Shown: positions 18,905-28,431 of the stretch, piece after piece | Position numbering within the stretch: the stretch's first letter is position 1 | How the letters are laid out: every line of letters begins with the position of its first letter | DNA from: Candidozyma auris | Taxonomy: Eukaryota; Ascomycota; Pichiomycetes; Serinales; Metschnikowiaceae | NCBI RefSeq assembly: GCF_003013715.1 | Contig: NC_072812.1 | Span: 496,001-560,000 of the forward strand | Direction: 5' to 3' | Length of the DNA stretch: 64,000 nucleotides | The notes under the pieces: model-generated | The model's input: only the letters and a program-made list of their open reading frames with translations | Told to the model about the DNA's origin: nothing | Database searches by the model: none | Made by a program: the position numbers and the translations under genes

Positions 18905-20587
18905 TCAAAATAGATCATCTAGGTCTCCGTAATCTTCGTTATCCATATCTTGGTCATCACCATCCTGGGACTCAAGGGCGTTGCTGGCTTTCAGGCCCGC
19001 TTCTTGTTCATTTACAAGTTGCTTGCTATGCTGTGTCTTATCCTCGCCGCCTTCGTCCTCTTCGTCTTCTTCTTCATCTTCCTCGTCTTCTTCATCCTCC
19101 TCGTCTGCTGGCTGGCGTTGAGGCTCAGGTGGTTGGGTCTTCTGTTGCTGCTCTTTGAGCTTAGCCAACTCACGCCTTTTCTGATCAAGCTGCGCTTTTA
19201 AGTTGTTGTAAGCAGATTGGAACTTCATCCGCATCATCTTATAACTTGCGGTTGATAAGAGCTTCTTCTGCTTCTCTGCCGCCTTCTCCAAATCTCCAAT
19301 TTCCTCTTCGAGTTTCTTTACCTTGTTCATGTCTTCATTAGCATCATCCTCTTCTTCGTCGTCATCTTCTTCATCTTCTTCCTCTTCCTCCTCCTCTCCA
19401 ACCTGTCCTTCGCCCTCTTCGTCTTCGTCCATGCCTTCATCTTCGTTATACTCGGCTTTCATGAGAACTGTTGCCGCTGTATTATTTGAAGTGGAATCGA
19501 GAGCCTCTGCCAACTCTTGTTCAAGGGCGTTGTCGATGTCAGCTTCAAGATCAACATCATCTTGCTGATCTTGCTGCTCTGACTCGTAGCCTTCTGAGTC
19601 TCTAGGAGAAAAGGTACGAGCAGATGGAGTCGACGGCACTGACTCCCGCGTGGGTGTACCGACATGACTGTGTGACGCGCCCATTCTTCCCTGCGCTTTT
19701 GGATCAACATATTCATAGTGGCTTTCCTGGGCTTCGGCATCTCTTCGAACGAGCTCGTCAACACGCAGTTCGATATCTTGCATGATCCGGTGATTGACTT
19801 TTCTCGGTTTAAATCTTCGGTATACATTCTCGTATGCATATGACAACCCATGGCGATAAACAGTTTTTGTATTGCGGATCTCTTTGTTCGTTGAAAGTTC
19901 ATAGATGGGATGTAGATAGGTGTCTTTGCTAGGGACTTCGAAATCTTGATCCATATTGAGTTGCTTGGGGTTGATTGGATGCAATACAAGGAGCACTTGA
20001 CTAATATCAATCGTTTTAAAAATATTCTTTCTATCCACCGTTTTGTAGATCTCAGTGAGTGTTGGTAGATCAACAAGTCTGGCTGAATATAATGTCAGGT
20101 TCACATTGAGAACAGCCTTGTCTCTTGTAATCCATTTGATGTTGACATTCGAAAGATCGCCCGTCTCAACAGCATTATGCACAAAGTCAAGGTTTGAGTC
20201 ATTGAGAAATCTCACGAGAATGCCCTGCTCTATTAGTGGGTCATCTTCGACGTCCGGAGCTTCAGAGTCGTAGCCTTCGCCAGGTATTCTTGTAGGTTTG
20301 ACTCTCACTTTTGGGATCTTCTTCAAAATTGATTTTGGCCGAGGCAACTGAGATGATTGAGAAGGCGTTGCTGAGCCTTGCAGATCCAGTCTACCTAGAC
20401 TCAATTTAAGTTTTTGGAGTTTCTCTTTCTTTTGCTTTGGCTTGCCCACTCTATCCAGTGGTTCATCTTTCACCTTCACCGGGTTTCGATGCATCTTTGA
20501 TGAAGCCTGTATCACATCATCCTGGGCTGTTGCATCACTGTTTGGAGACGCAGAAGGCTTGACCTTCAATTTAAGTTTCAATGCCAT
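18905..20587 (-). CDS. TAF7: TFIID subunit Taf7 (TAFII55 family)
   Basis: Subunit of the general transcription factor TFIID. The conserved TAFII55 N-terminal domain spans about residues 115-290: after the EQGILVRFLNDSNLDFVHNA region come IKWITRDKAVLNVN, LYSARLVDLPTLTEIYKT and RHGLSYAYENVYRRFKPRK. The rest is disordered, with two strongly acidic runs (around residues 395-425 and 510-535) and a predicted coiled coil between them (about 425-495). The DNA under the acidic runs is a GAA/GAT-type repeat (plus strand about 19050-19110 and 19340-19440), which gives long spurious frames on the opposite strand. At 560 residues it is close to the S. cerevisiae protein (590). Confidence 0.93.
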   Translation of the reverse strand: MALKLKLKVKPSASPNSDATAQDDVIQASSKMHRNPVKVKDEPLDRVGKPKQKKEKLQKLKLSLGRLDLQGSATPSQSSQLPRPKSILKKIPKVRVKPTRIPGEGYDSEAPDVEDDPLIEQGILVRFLNDSNLDFVHNAVETGDLSNVNIKWITRDKAVLNVNLTLYSARLVDLPTLTEIYKTVDRKNIFKTIDISQVLLVLHPINPKQLNMDQDFEVPSKDTYLHPIYELSTNKEIRNTKTVYRHGLSYAYENVYRRFKPRKVNHRIMQDIELRVDELVRRDAEAQESHYEYVDPKAQGRMGASHSHVGTPTRESVPSTPSARTFSPRDSEGYESEQQDQQDDVDLEADIDNALEQELAEALDSTSNNTAATVLMKAEYNEDEGMDEDEEGEGQVGEEEEEEEDEEDDDEEEDDANEDMNKVKKLEEEIGDLEKAAEKQKKLLSTASYKMMRMKFQSAYNNLKAQLDQKRRELAKLKEQQQKTQPPEPQRQPADEEDEEDEEDEEEDEEDEGGEDKTQHSKQLVNEQEAGLKASNALESQDGDDQDMDNEDYGDLDDLF

Positions 20588-21284
20588 TAATAATAAATGG
20601 AGTTCGGTGTCTCAAGCTAAGTTGTAGGTAGGTCTTCCCGTGTGTTGGTGTGCAGGACAAGTCATTGATAACAAATAGAAGGAAATGAGTAGGGTCATTG
20701 ACGTTCACTAGGGTGAAAGAAGGTTCGGATCTTCCTACTTCAGGCCTATTGTGATACATATGACTTATCTTCGAAATCGTCGTACTGTTTGTCTCCATGA
20801 GGCAAGGTGGAGATCTACATCGTTTCTGAAAAAAGCACCATCCCGTCAGAGGACATTACCCTTTTCATCTTCTTGACCACTTGTTTACGACTCTTCAGAC
20901 CTTTTTGTAGTGTTTATCCTTTAAGTTATACTCCTCAGTTGCTTTGCTACGTTACCCACCTTTTGCCTCTATTTGCGTCTTTCTCGCGCCATTGGCTTTT
21001 GCAGCCATATTAGGATAGTTTCTTCTAAATTTCTAGATTACATGATTTCAGAATTTCACTGTAACGACACTCAATACTTTGAAAATCCTTCCGCTTAGGC
21101 TAATTGACATCTCAATTTGCGTGATAGGCTCATATAGCCTCAATGAATATACAATGGTCGGTCGCTAATGCAGCGGCTGAAGACTGTGTACTGATGTAGA
21201 ATATCTTCTCGCTTATCGATGAAAAAGTCTCCACTTGCTGCCAGTGTAACCGTTTTGAATCGCAAACTCCAAATACCATAACGC
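20588..21284. other. Divergent promoter region between TAF7 and YPK9
   Basis: This 697 bp region separates two divergent start codons, so it should hold both promoters. Short open frames occur on both strands but none resembles a protein I know and none has supporting context. I see no tRNA, repeat or long palindrome. Confidence 0.5.
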
Positions 21285-24200
21285 ATGGGAAGAGACTCGT
21301 TTGCCAGCTCAGGCTATAGAAGGCCTTCGCTAGCAAGCAGAAGGTCCAGACATGGCAGTATTCTGTCGACGGAATCATCAGCTATGCTTGAAGAAAACAC
21401 GCATGAGATGTTTTCAGGTGCTACGAGTGAAAACATCCCGTCGTCGATCTCTTCGATGCATTTCCCTCATCACTTTGGTGCTAGACGTGTATCGATAGCA
21501 CCACAGATCCTGAGAGAAACGTCCCCCTTGTTGGCAGAACGCGATCGAGTGAGACAGTCGATTGATGGTGATGCCCACTCAGCGACATCAGTCTTCAGCG
21601 AGGACTCTAAAGAGACTCAGAGTGCAAAATTCAAGTTTTTTTCTCCTGATCAGATTGAGTCAGCCCCTGGTGGTTCAACCTTAGAGAATCCAGATGACCC
21701 AGTTGACTACAACACTAACTGGGAGTATTCTGTAGACAAATATCCCGACGAGGAGGAAAGTCAACCTGGTTCCAAAAGACCTCTGTTTTCCAGGTCTCGT
21801 CGCTCGCAGTTGTCGACGTACTTTTATGACCAAAACGGTGCATCATCCACTTTCGGAGATACAGAAAGAAGAGCAAGGTCAGTAAGCCGGGCACATCGTG
21901 ATTCTGACAATGATAGCAGCTATGGATCATTTATTGAAGACAGGTACAGGCGTAGAAGCTCAGCTTCCAGTGGCCGGTCTGCTTCATTTGCTGATCTGAG
22001 TCCTGAGCATCTGGAAGGAGAAGTACAAGCGTACTTCGAGGAGTTCAACCCTAGAGCCAAATTTCAACGATACTATCTCGCCGAAGAAGATATAGTCATT
22101 GGTATAGCAGGCTATAGCGACTGCTTATGGAAACAAACCATCTATTATATGATTTGCATGTTTACTTTCGGCATAGGTTTCTTGTTGCTTCGCTGGTTTC
22201 CTCGTTACAGAATCAATCTTCTTGGAAATCAGAGACCTCTTGGAAAGGCCGATTGGTGCGTTATTGAGAACGAATATGGTGAGCTCGCAATCGTGAATAT
22301 CTCTAAAATGCGTCTCAATGAACGCTTATCTCACTTTTTGACAGTTACGCAGAAGACGACCGATGAAGATAACTTTGAAATTCAAGAGCCTTCAAAGGAG
22401 GCTAATCCAGTTGTTCCCTTTGTTCATTCGTTCGAGTACCGTTACATCAAATTTTTCTACAATCCCGTGGAAGACATCTTCAAGACGAACTCAAACTGGT
22501 ACGACATTCATTGGCTCAATGTCAAAAATATACGTGAAGGTTGCTCTCAGCAACTTCATGAACAAAGGAAGGATATTTTTGGCGAGAACAGTATACAAAT
22601 CCAGCAAAAGACTATTGGTCAATTATTGTTGGATGAGGTACTCCATCCGTTTTACGTATTCCAAGTGTTCTCGATCATTTTGTGGTGTGCTGATGAATAT
22701 TTCTACTATGCCACTTGTATTTTTATCATTTCTTTTTTTTCAATTATAAATTCCTTGATTGAAACAAAGACCACGATCAAAAGACTCCAAAACATAAGTA
22801 AATTTTCATGTGAAGTGCGTGTTTGGAGAAATGGATTTTGGAACAAAATTCAATCTGAGGAGTTGGTACCAGGTGACGTATTTGAGGTGGAGCCCTCCTT
22901 CAACTACGTTCCTTGTGATGCATTGCTCATTAATGGTGAATGTGTTGTGAACGAATCGATGCTTACCGGTGAGAGCGTTCCAGTGTCAAAATGCGTCGCG
23001 ACTGAAGAAACTATTCAATATCTTGCTGAGAGTTTTACTCATGCAATTTTGGCCAAGTCATATCTTTACAGCGGCACTAGACTACTCAAAACGAAAACAT
23101 ATAACGATGAGCCGGCTCTTGGTATGGTCTTGAAAACTGGGTTCAATACAACAAAAGGATCTCTTGTTAGATCTATGTTGTTTCCTAAACCCACGGGCTT
23201 TAAGTTGTACGAAGACTCCTTCAAGTACATCGGCTTTATGACATTGATTGCTTGCATTGGATTTATATACTCCACATACAACTTCATTCAATTGGGTCTC
23301 TCCAAACGAATTATGATTTTGAGAGCACTTGACATCATTACCATCGTTGTCCCACCGGCACTCCCTGCAACATTGACAATTGGTACAACATTTGCAATCA
23401 ATCGACTAAAACACAAGCAAATATTCTGTACAGCCCCGACCAGGGTGAATATTGGTGGTAAAGTTGATGTTGTTTGCTTTGACAAAACTGGTACTTTAAC
23501 AGAGGATGGATTGGACGTCTTTGGTGTGCACCCAACTAAGAATGCTGAGGGACGTAAGGAAATCGTATTTGAGGAGTTGATTGAGACGGTTGACTCTTTG
23601 GTTGCAAAAGGATCGCAGGCGACACAGTATGAAGTTCATAGCGGCCTCAGCATGCTCGGTTGTATGACGTCATGTCATTCTCTCAGACTCATCGAAGATG
23701 AACTCGTCGGTGATCCTCTTGACCTGAAGATGTTTGAGTTTACCAATTGGACCTACACTGAGGAGTATTCGGCAGATTCCATACCTTTGGTTTATGAGGG
23801 TGCCGGAAATCAAGCTTTCGGATACAAAATCCTCAGGGAGTTTGAATTTCTTGCTTCGCTCAGAAGAATGTCTGTAATTGTCGAGAAAGGCAGCGTCAAG
23901 TTAGTCTTTGTCAAAGGCGCTCCAGAGGTAATGCTTGACATTTGCGATCCTACCTCGATACCTTCTAACTACGAAGATTTACTTCACGGGTATACTCACA
24001 GCGGATTGAGAGTGATCGCATGTGCTCAACGGACACTCAACAAGAAGGAGGACGTCTCAAAAATATCAAGAGAGGATGCAGAGTCAAATCTTGAGTTTGC
24101 AGGTTTCATCATCTTTGAAAACAAGTTGAAGCCCTCTACGAAAAAGACATTAAATGAGTTGAAGAAAGCTGCTATCAGAACGATAATGTGCACAGGTGAT

Positions 24201-25481
24201 AATGTCTTGACAGCCGTCAGTGTTGGAAGAGACTGCGAGCTCATTGACCCCGCTGTATCGCAGGTTTATGTCGCACGTCTAGCAAGTGAGGACGAATTCA
24301 AGGCAACAGGAGCTACTGGTTTGATCTGGGAGGATATCCATGACCCATCCCACAAACTCGATCCTGTGACCTTGCAAAGGATTAGCACCGATATTAGAGA
24401 TGATGTTCAAGAATATGTGCTTGCTATGACGGGGGATATTTTCCGCTACATGTTGATCGAATTACAAAATGACAGATTGACTGAAAAAGTTTTGATGAAA
24501 TGTGACATTTTTGCTAGAATGTCACCGGATGAGAAGCATGAATTGGTAGAACAACTCAAGAAGATTGACTACACAGTTGGATTCTGTGGTGATGGAGCCA
24601 ATGATTGTGGTGCGCTTAAAGCAGCAGATATTGGTATCTCGTTGAGCGAGGCCGAAGCCTCTGTTGCAGCGCCATTCACCTCTAGAGTGTTTGAAATCGC
24701 ATGTGTCACTGATGTGATCAAAGAGGGAAGATCGTCCTTGGTGACAAGTTTTGCATGCTTCAAGTATATGTCATTATACTCTGCCATCCAGTTCATAACG
24801 GTGTCGATATTGTACAAGATGGGTACGAATTTGGGGGACTTTCAATTCCTCTACATCGACTTGTTCTTGATTTTGCCATTGGCCATCTTCATGTCATGGG
24901 CCAAGCCTTACGCAAAACTTGTTGTCACAAAACCAACTGCCAACTTGGTCAGCCCAAAAGTTCTTATTCCATTGCTTTGCCATATATCTGTTATTTTCAT
25001 CTTCCAGCTCGTAATGTGGAGGTCAGTTCGAAACGAGTCATGGTACATCAAGCCAATTCCTTCAAACGATGATGAGAATGTGAAATCGACGGACAATACG
25101 GTATTATTCTTGTTCACGAATTTTCAGTACATTCTCAACTCGCTGGTTTTGAGTAGCGGACCTCCTTACAGAGAGCAGATGTATAAGAACAAGCCATTTT
25201 TGTTTAATCTTGTGGTGGCACTTCTAATGTCCGCCCTGCTCTTTACCATTGAAGAGGATTCATGGGCAGGCAATCTTATGCAATTGACGAACATGTCGTC
25301 TACCGCTTATTTCCGGATCGTTGTGTACGCAGCAGTCAACTTTGTTCTAATGAGCTACGGAGAGGAGAAATGGTTCAAGAAGGTTGCGTGGTTGTACAAG
25401 CGAGTGTTCCGGAGGAGGCAGCTTGGCAAAAGCAAGAAGCGGTACAAGAATTTGAAAGTAGAGTTTGTGCGGGTTGTTTAG
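21285..25481 (+). CDS. YPK9: P5B-type vacuolar cation ATPase Ypk9 (ATP13A2 family)
   Basis: Vacuolar P-type ATPase of the P5B group; the human relative ATP13A2 exports polyamines from lysosomes, and yeast Ypk9 protects against heavy metals. The 1398 residues are near the S. cerevisiae length (about 1472). Residues 1-280 are polar and Ser-rich (cytosolic tail), followed by hydrophobic segments. Motifs: TGES at 561-564 in the actuator domain, PPALP at about 690-694 (the P5B signature in M4), DKTGTLT with the phosphorylated Asp at 733, FVKGAPE in the nucleotide domain, and GDGANDCGALKAADIG from 1102. Several membrane segments fill the last 280 residues. The ATG at 21285 is the first in frame. 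Start and family are firm; the transported substrate is inferred from relatives. Confidence 0.95.
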   Translation: MGRDSFASSGYRRPSLASRRSRHGSILSTESSAMLEENTHEMFSGATSENIPSSISSMHFPHHFGARRVSIAPQILRETSPLLAERDRVRQSIDGDAHSATSVFSEDSKETQSAKFKFFSPDQIESAPGGSTLENPDDPVDYNTNWEYSVDKYPDEEESQPGSKRPLFSRSRRSQLSTYFYDQNGASSTFGDTERRARSVSRAHRDSDNDSSYGSFIEDRYRRRSSASSGRSASFADLSPEHLEGEVQAYFEEFNPRAKFQRYYLAEEDIVIGIAGYSDCLWKQTIYYMICMFTFGIGFLLLRWFPRYRINLLGNQRPLGKADWCVIENEYGELAIVNISKMRLNERLSHFLTVTQKTTDEDNFEIQEPSKEANPVVPFVHSFEYRYIKFFYNPVEDIFKTNSNWYDIHWLNVKNIREGCSQQLHEQRKDIFGENSIQIQQKTIGQLLLDEVLHPFYVFQVFSIILWCADEYFYYATCIFIISFFSIINSLIETKTTIKRLQNISKFSCEVRVWRNGFWNKIQSEELVPGDVFEVEPSFNYVPCDALLINGECVVNESMLTGESVPVSKCVATEETIQYLAESFTHAILAKSYLYSGTRLLKTKTYNDEPALGMVLKTGFNTTKGSLVRSMLFPKPTGFKLYEDSFKYIGFMTLIACIGFIYSTYNFIQLGLSKRIMILRALDIITIVVPPALPATLTIGTTFAINRLKHKQIFCTAPTRVNIGGKVDVVCFDKTGTLTEDGLDVFGVHPTKNAEGRKEIVFEELIETVDSLVAKGSQATQYEVHSGLSMLGCMTSCHSLRLIEDELVGDPLDLKMFEFTNWTYTEEYSADSIPLVYEGAGNQAFGYKILREFEFLASLRRMSVIVEKGSVKLVFVKGAPEVMLDICDPTSIPSNYEDLLHGYTHSGLRVIACAQRTLNKKEDVSKISREDAESNLEFAGFIIFENKLKPSTKKTLNELKKAAIRTIMCTGDNVLTAVSVGRDCELIDPAVSQVYVARLASEDEFKATGATGLIWEDIHDPSHKLDPVTLQRISTDIRDDVQEYVLAMTGDIFRYMLIELQNDRLTEKVLMKCDIFARMSPDEKHELVEQLKKIDYTVGFCGDGANDCGALKAADIGISLSEAEASVAAPFTSRVFEIACVTDVIKEGRSSLVTSFACFKYMSLYSAIQFITVSILYKMGTNLGDFQFLYIDLFLILPLAIFMSWAKPYAKLVVTKPTANLVSPKVLIPLLCHISVIFIFQLVMWRSVRNESWYIKPIPSNDDENVKSTDNTVLFLFTNFQYILNSLVLSSGPPYREQMYKNKPFLFNLVVALLMSALLFTIEEDSWAGNLMQLTNMSSTAYFRIVVYAAVNFVLMSYGEEKWFKKVAWLYKRVFRRRQLGKSKKRYKNLKVEFVRVV

Positions 25482-25704
25482 AACAATACAAGTGGCTACA
25501 AGAATATTGCAGTGTAGGATAGAAGGAACTTAAAAGTGGAGAGCTTGTGAGGGTGAGAGAGGGTGAAGAGAAGAGGGTGAGCACAGGGAGTACTGTCTTA
25601 TTCTCCCCACACACACGCCGCGGACTATCTAGAATTACTCCGAACGCTCGCCAGGCTACAAAATTTTTTTCTTGGGACAGGGCCCACCACTTCATGATAG
25701 AGGT

Positions 25705-25783
25705 GGGGCGGCACCCGGGTCGCAAACCCGGCTGAGAGTGTGGCAGGTCGGGATCATGAGCAAGCACCCAGCCACTACGCCCC
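25705..25783 (-). other. tRNA-like inverted-repeat element, possibly a tRNA-derived relic
   Basis: Read on the minus strand, 79 nt begin GGGGCG and end CGCCCC, a 6 bp acceptor-like closing stem. Near the 3' end is the hairpin CCGGGTTTGCGACCCGG (5 bp stem, 7 nt loop), placed like a T-arm but offset by 3 nt. The start reads CGTAGTGGCTGGGTGC, resembling a D-arm/A-box. A TTTT run lies 42 bp further on (25660-25663). The T-loop lacks TTCRA, the A-box has mismatches and I cannot fold a proper anticodon arm, so this is not a working tRNA as drawn. It could be a degenerate tRNA, a SINE-like fragment or another small structured RNA. Confidence 0.35.
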
Positions 25784-25900
25784 AACAAACTTTAAGCAAT
25801 TGTCACACTTCGACTCCGACTATGCCACGTGAGGCGTTCTCAGTTTACGAGGTCGTGCCATATTGTTCTGTGATGCCTAAAGTTAATAAAGGTCAGATGC

Positions 25901-25971
25901 GGTGGTGGTGCAACGGGCGCCGGGACGGTGCGGTTGAGGGTGGTGCGGTGGTGGTGGTGCGCGGCATTGAG
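25901..25971 (+). repeat. GGTGG-rich low-complexity tract
   Basis: About 70 bp dominated by GGTGGTG and GGTGCGG units, for example at 25901-25910 and 25946-25959. G-runs are mostly two to three bases, so a strong G-quadruplex is doubtful. It may be an upstream regulatory tract of the transporter gene, or simple low-complexity DNA. Confidence 0.5.
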
Positions 25972-26597
25972 GCGAAAAACTGAGGGAGCAGGCGCTGGAA
26001 CGAGGGCATTGCATCAGAAAAAAAAGTGAAAAAGTACATTGGGCGCGTTGCGTTAGGGCACTCCGCTGCGGCACTTTGTGAGAAAAAATTTGGCAATTGC
26101 AATTTACAAGACCTACTTGTACTGGAGCATGGTCATTCTACATTGGCTGACGGTTCCTCACCACTTTCCTTCTTTTACGGTAGCATCGGCTTTGAACTGG
26201 GGTGGGGAGTCAATGCAGGCAAGATAACTCTAAGTGAGGGTGATGCGAGGGTGGTGGGATGGTGCGGAAATTGTTGTCTTGAACAGGGCTTTCTTCCCCA
26301 CAAAAGTAGTTTGAGGACAAAAAGAAAAACGCATACACTTAGGAAGCCTCTCCGATGCAATAGAGATGAGAGACCCCGAACGAGCAGCCGCCCAGCATAT
26401 GACCTGAAAGTGCATTGCTGCGGGTTGGTATTTATACGAGGCAGGTTCCCTCTGCTGACGCTAATCTCCCTGGTTGTTTTTTGGACTCTAGTAAGTTTTT
26501 TCGCAGACCAGACACTGAGCATACTTTTTTTTTTTTGCAACCACTGCAACCTCATCGTCACCCCATTGCAAATTTCTGAAGAACTGTTACATCAACC

Positions 26598-27368
26598 ATG
26601 TCTTCCCTGAGCGCACACTCTTATAAAGAGGCCCACTCAACGGACTCGATCCCCATTGGTAAAATCCAAACATCGGGCGAAGGAAACGAGTTTGTCGTCA
26701 TTGGCAAGAATCGTTACTATAGGCACGAGTTAATGGAAGCCTTTGGAGGCACCTTAAATCCCGGTTTGGCTCCCTATCCAAAACACCAATTTGCAAACCC
26801 CTCCCCATTGGGGCTCTGCGGGTTCGCATTGACTACGTTCTGTCTTTCTATGTACAACGCTCAGGCTATGGGCATTGAGGTGCCTAATGTTGTGGTTGGC
26901 TTGGCCTGTTTCTACGGTGGGTTTGCCCAGTTCTGCGCTGGTATCTGGGAAGGAGTTATTGGCAACACTTTTGCCCTTTGTGCTCTTACTAGTTACGGTG
27001 CGTTCTGGTTATCTTATGCTGCTATCCAGGTTCCCGCTTTTGGTATCGGTGAGGCCTACACCGGCACCGACCAGTTACACCTGGCTGTTGGTTTCTTCCT
27101 TATGGGATGGACTCTTTTTACTTTTATGCTTTTCTTGTGCACTCTTAAGTCCACGGTTGCATTTTCGTCGTTATTCTTCTTTTTGACCTTGACATTCCTC
27201 ATGTTGTGTATCGGTGACTTTACCTCGAAGGTCGGTTGCACTCGTGCTGGAGGTGTCCTCGGTGTCATCACCGCGTTCATTGCCTTTTACAACGCTTTCG
27301 CTGGTGTGGCCAACAAGCAGAACTCTTACTTTGGCGTCAAGGTGCTCCCCTTGACCAGAAACAAATAA
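26598..27368 (+). CDS. ATO-family acetate/ammonium transporter (GPR1/FUN34/yaaH)
   Basis: Plasma-membrane protein of the AceTr family, related to S. cerevisiae Ady2/Ato1-3, which handles acetate uptake and ammonium export. The 256 residues show a polar N-terminus of about 70 residues, then six hydrophobic segments. The family signature NPSPLGL sits at residues 67-73, just before the first membrane segment, and the conserved FFLMGW motif is near residue 178. The end is a short polar tail (LPLTRNK). Codon 4 is CTG, giving MSSSSAHS if read as Ser, which is more natural for this tail than Leu. CTG-clade yeasts carry several ATO paralogues, so I give no symbol. Expression on non-sugar carbon is likely but only inferred. 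Confidence 0.9.
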   Translation: MSSLSAHSYKEAHSTDSIPIGKIQTSGEGNEFVVIGKNRYYRHELMEAFGGTLNPGLAPYPKHQFANPSPLGLCGFALTTFCLSMYNAQAMGIEVPNVVVGLACFYGGFAQFCAGIWEGVIGNTFALCALTSYGAFWLSYAAIQVPAFGIGEAYTGTDQLHLAVGFFLMGWTLFTFMLFLCTLKSTVAFSSLFFFLTLTFLMLCIGDFTSKVGCTRAGGVLGVITAFIAFYNAFAGVANKQNSYFGVKVLPLTRNK

Positions 27369-27915
27369 GAACATTCCGCAGCAGGACTGAAGGACCCGAA
27401 TTACTCAAACTAATTATTTATCGCGACGCTTGACTCCACCTGGCGGCTTTTTTTTAAGTCGCTTGTTTGGAGAATCAGTGTATATTTATACAATGTTGAC
27501 TTAAACTATGCAATGTAATCTAACATTTTTTGAGCGATGGTGAATACTATAATTGGATTTATTTTTCCTAGCAAGTTGCAAACTTGGCCTTGTGCAAATC
27601 ATACCAATCAGTACCATATTTCGCAGTCAATCTGCCTTGCATGAGCGAAAGCCATATATGCCTGTGGAATCGCAAATTGATTCAGACCGGTAACTCTGAG
27701 ATCTGAAATATATTCATGTCTCACATTTTTAGTAGCAGCAGTTTATTCTGTCTTATCACGGATCAGAGAGCCCAGCTCATTAGAGGTTGGACCCCACGTG
27801 CGCTAATACAGGACAATACTGCAGCGAACTATCGCTGGAGCATTGATCATCTATAGAAGCGAACGACATTCCTCAACTCCAGCATCTGTCTGAAGTAAAC
27901 ATATTTCCTGTCTTG
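27369..27915. other. Gap upstream of VTC1
   Basis: This 547 bp gap holds the transporter 3' flank and the VTC1 promoter, with a Pho4-type site at 27793-27801. I see no open frame or RNA gene. Confidence 0.5.
27793..27801 (-). promoter_or_regulatory. Pho4-type E-box upstream of VTC1
   Basis: The plus strand reads CCCACGTGC, so the minus strand reads GCACGTGGG, the high-affinity form bound by Pho4 under phosphate starvation. It lies 114 bp before the VTC1 ATG. VTC genes are PHO-regulated in S. cerevisiae, so the site and the gene agree. Confidence 0.6.
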
Positions 27916-28263
27916 ATGTCATCTTCCAACAAGAGGATTGCCTTGCTTGCTCGTGTGGAGCCAAAGGTGTTCTTTGCCAATGAACGTACTTTCTTATCAT
28001 GGCTCAATTTCACTGTGATCTTGGGTTCTCTTGGTGTGGGTTTGTTGAACTTTGGTGACAAGATCGGTCGGGTTTCTGCTGGTTTGTTTACTTTCATTGC
28101 TATGTTGACCATGGCTTATGCTCTTGTTACTTACCATTGGAGAGCCAAGGCAATCAGAATGAGAGGATCTGGTCCATACGACGATAGATTTGGCCCCACC
28201 ATGCTTTGCATATTTCTTTTGGTCGCAGTTGTGGTCAATTTCATCTTGAGAATAAGAGCTTGA
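27916..28263 (+). CDS. VTC1: Vacuolar transporter chaperone subunit Vtc1
   Basis: Small membrane subunit (DUF202 domain) of the VTC complex, which makes polyphosphate from ATP and moves it into the vacuole. The 115-residue protein is nearly all conserved core: [20 protein letters not shown], then [20 protein letters not shown], three membrane helices, and [11 protein letters not shown] between helices two and three. The open frame extends one codon upstream to a TTG; the ATG at 27916 is the real start. It lacks the short extra N- and C-terminal residues of the S. cerevisiae protein (129 residues). A Pho4-type site lies upstream. Confidence 0.96.
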   Translation: MSSSNKRIALLARVEPKVFFANERTFLSWLNFTVILGSLGVGLLNFGDKIGRVSAGLFTFIAMLTMAYALVTYHWRAKAIRMRGSGPYDDRFGPTMLCIFLLVAVVVNFILRIRA

Positions 28264-28431
28264 TCATCAATCGGAGCCAAACGTCTTCAGATGGGTATGG
28301 ACATCTAAAGTAAGAGGAGGTGAATCAAGCAGCCTTTCTCAGCAAACTGCAAACGAAATCAGCATAATTTTGTATATCAAAAACTATACATAATTTGAAG
28401 CCTAAAAGGTCTGTCTAATCATCGTAATTGA

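Larger units (their letters stand above)
25482..26597. other. 1.1 kb gap between YPK9 and the ATO transporter gene
   Basis: This gap holds the YPK9 3' flank and a long upstream region for the transporter gene. It contains a tRNA-like inverted-repeat element (25705-25783), a CACGTG at 25826-25831, a GGTGG-rich tract (25901-25971) and a poly-T run just before the 5' leader (about 26525-26536). Open frames here overlap the GC-rich elements and look accidental. Long upstream regions are common for carbon-source-regulated transporters, which fits the downstream gene. Confidence 0.6.

Noticed and set aside
19323..19568. Ser-run frame antisense to TAF7
   Set aside because: It is the complement of the GAA/GAT repeats that encode the acidic runs of Taf7.
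25705..25783. A functional tRNA gene at the GC-rich inverted repeat
   Set aside because: No TTCRA T-loop, mismatched A-box, no anticodon stem and a 3 nt offset in the T-arm position; kept only as a tRNA-like element.
25484..25790. SRP RNA gene starting in the tRNA-like element
   Set aside because: The first bases resemble an SRP Alu-domain start, but I see no helix 8 motif in the following 300 nt and a T-run stops the transcript early.
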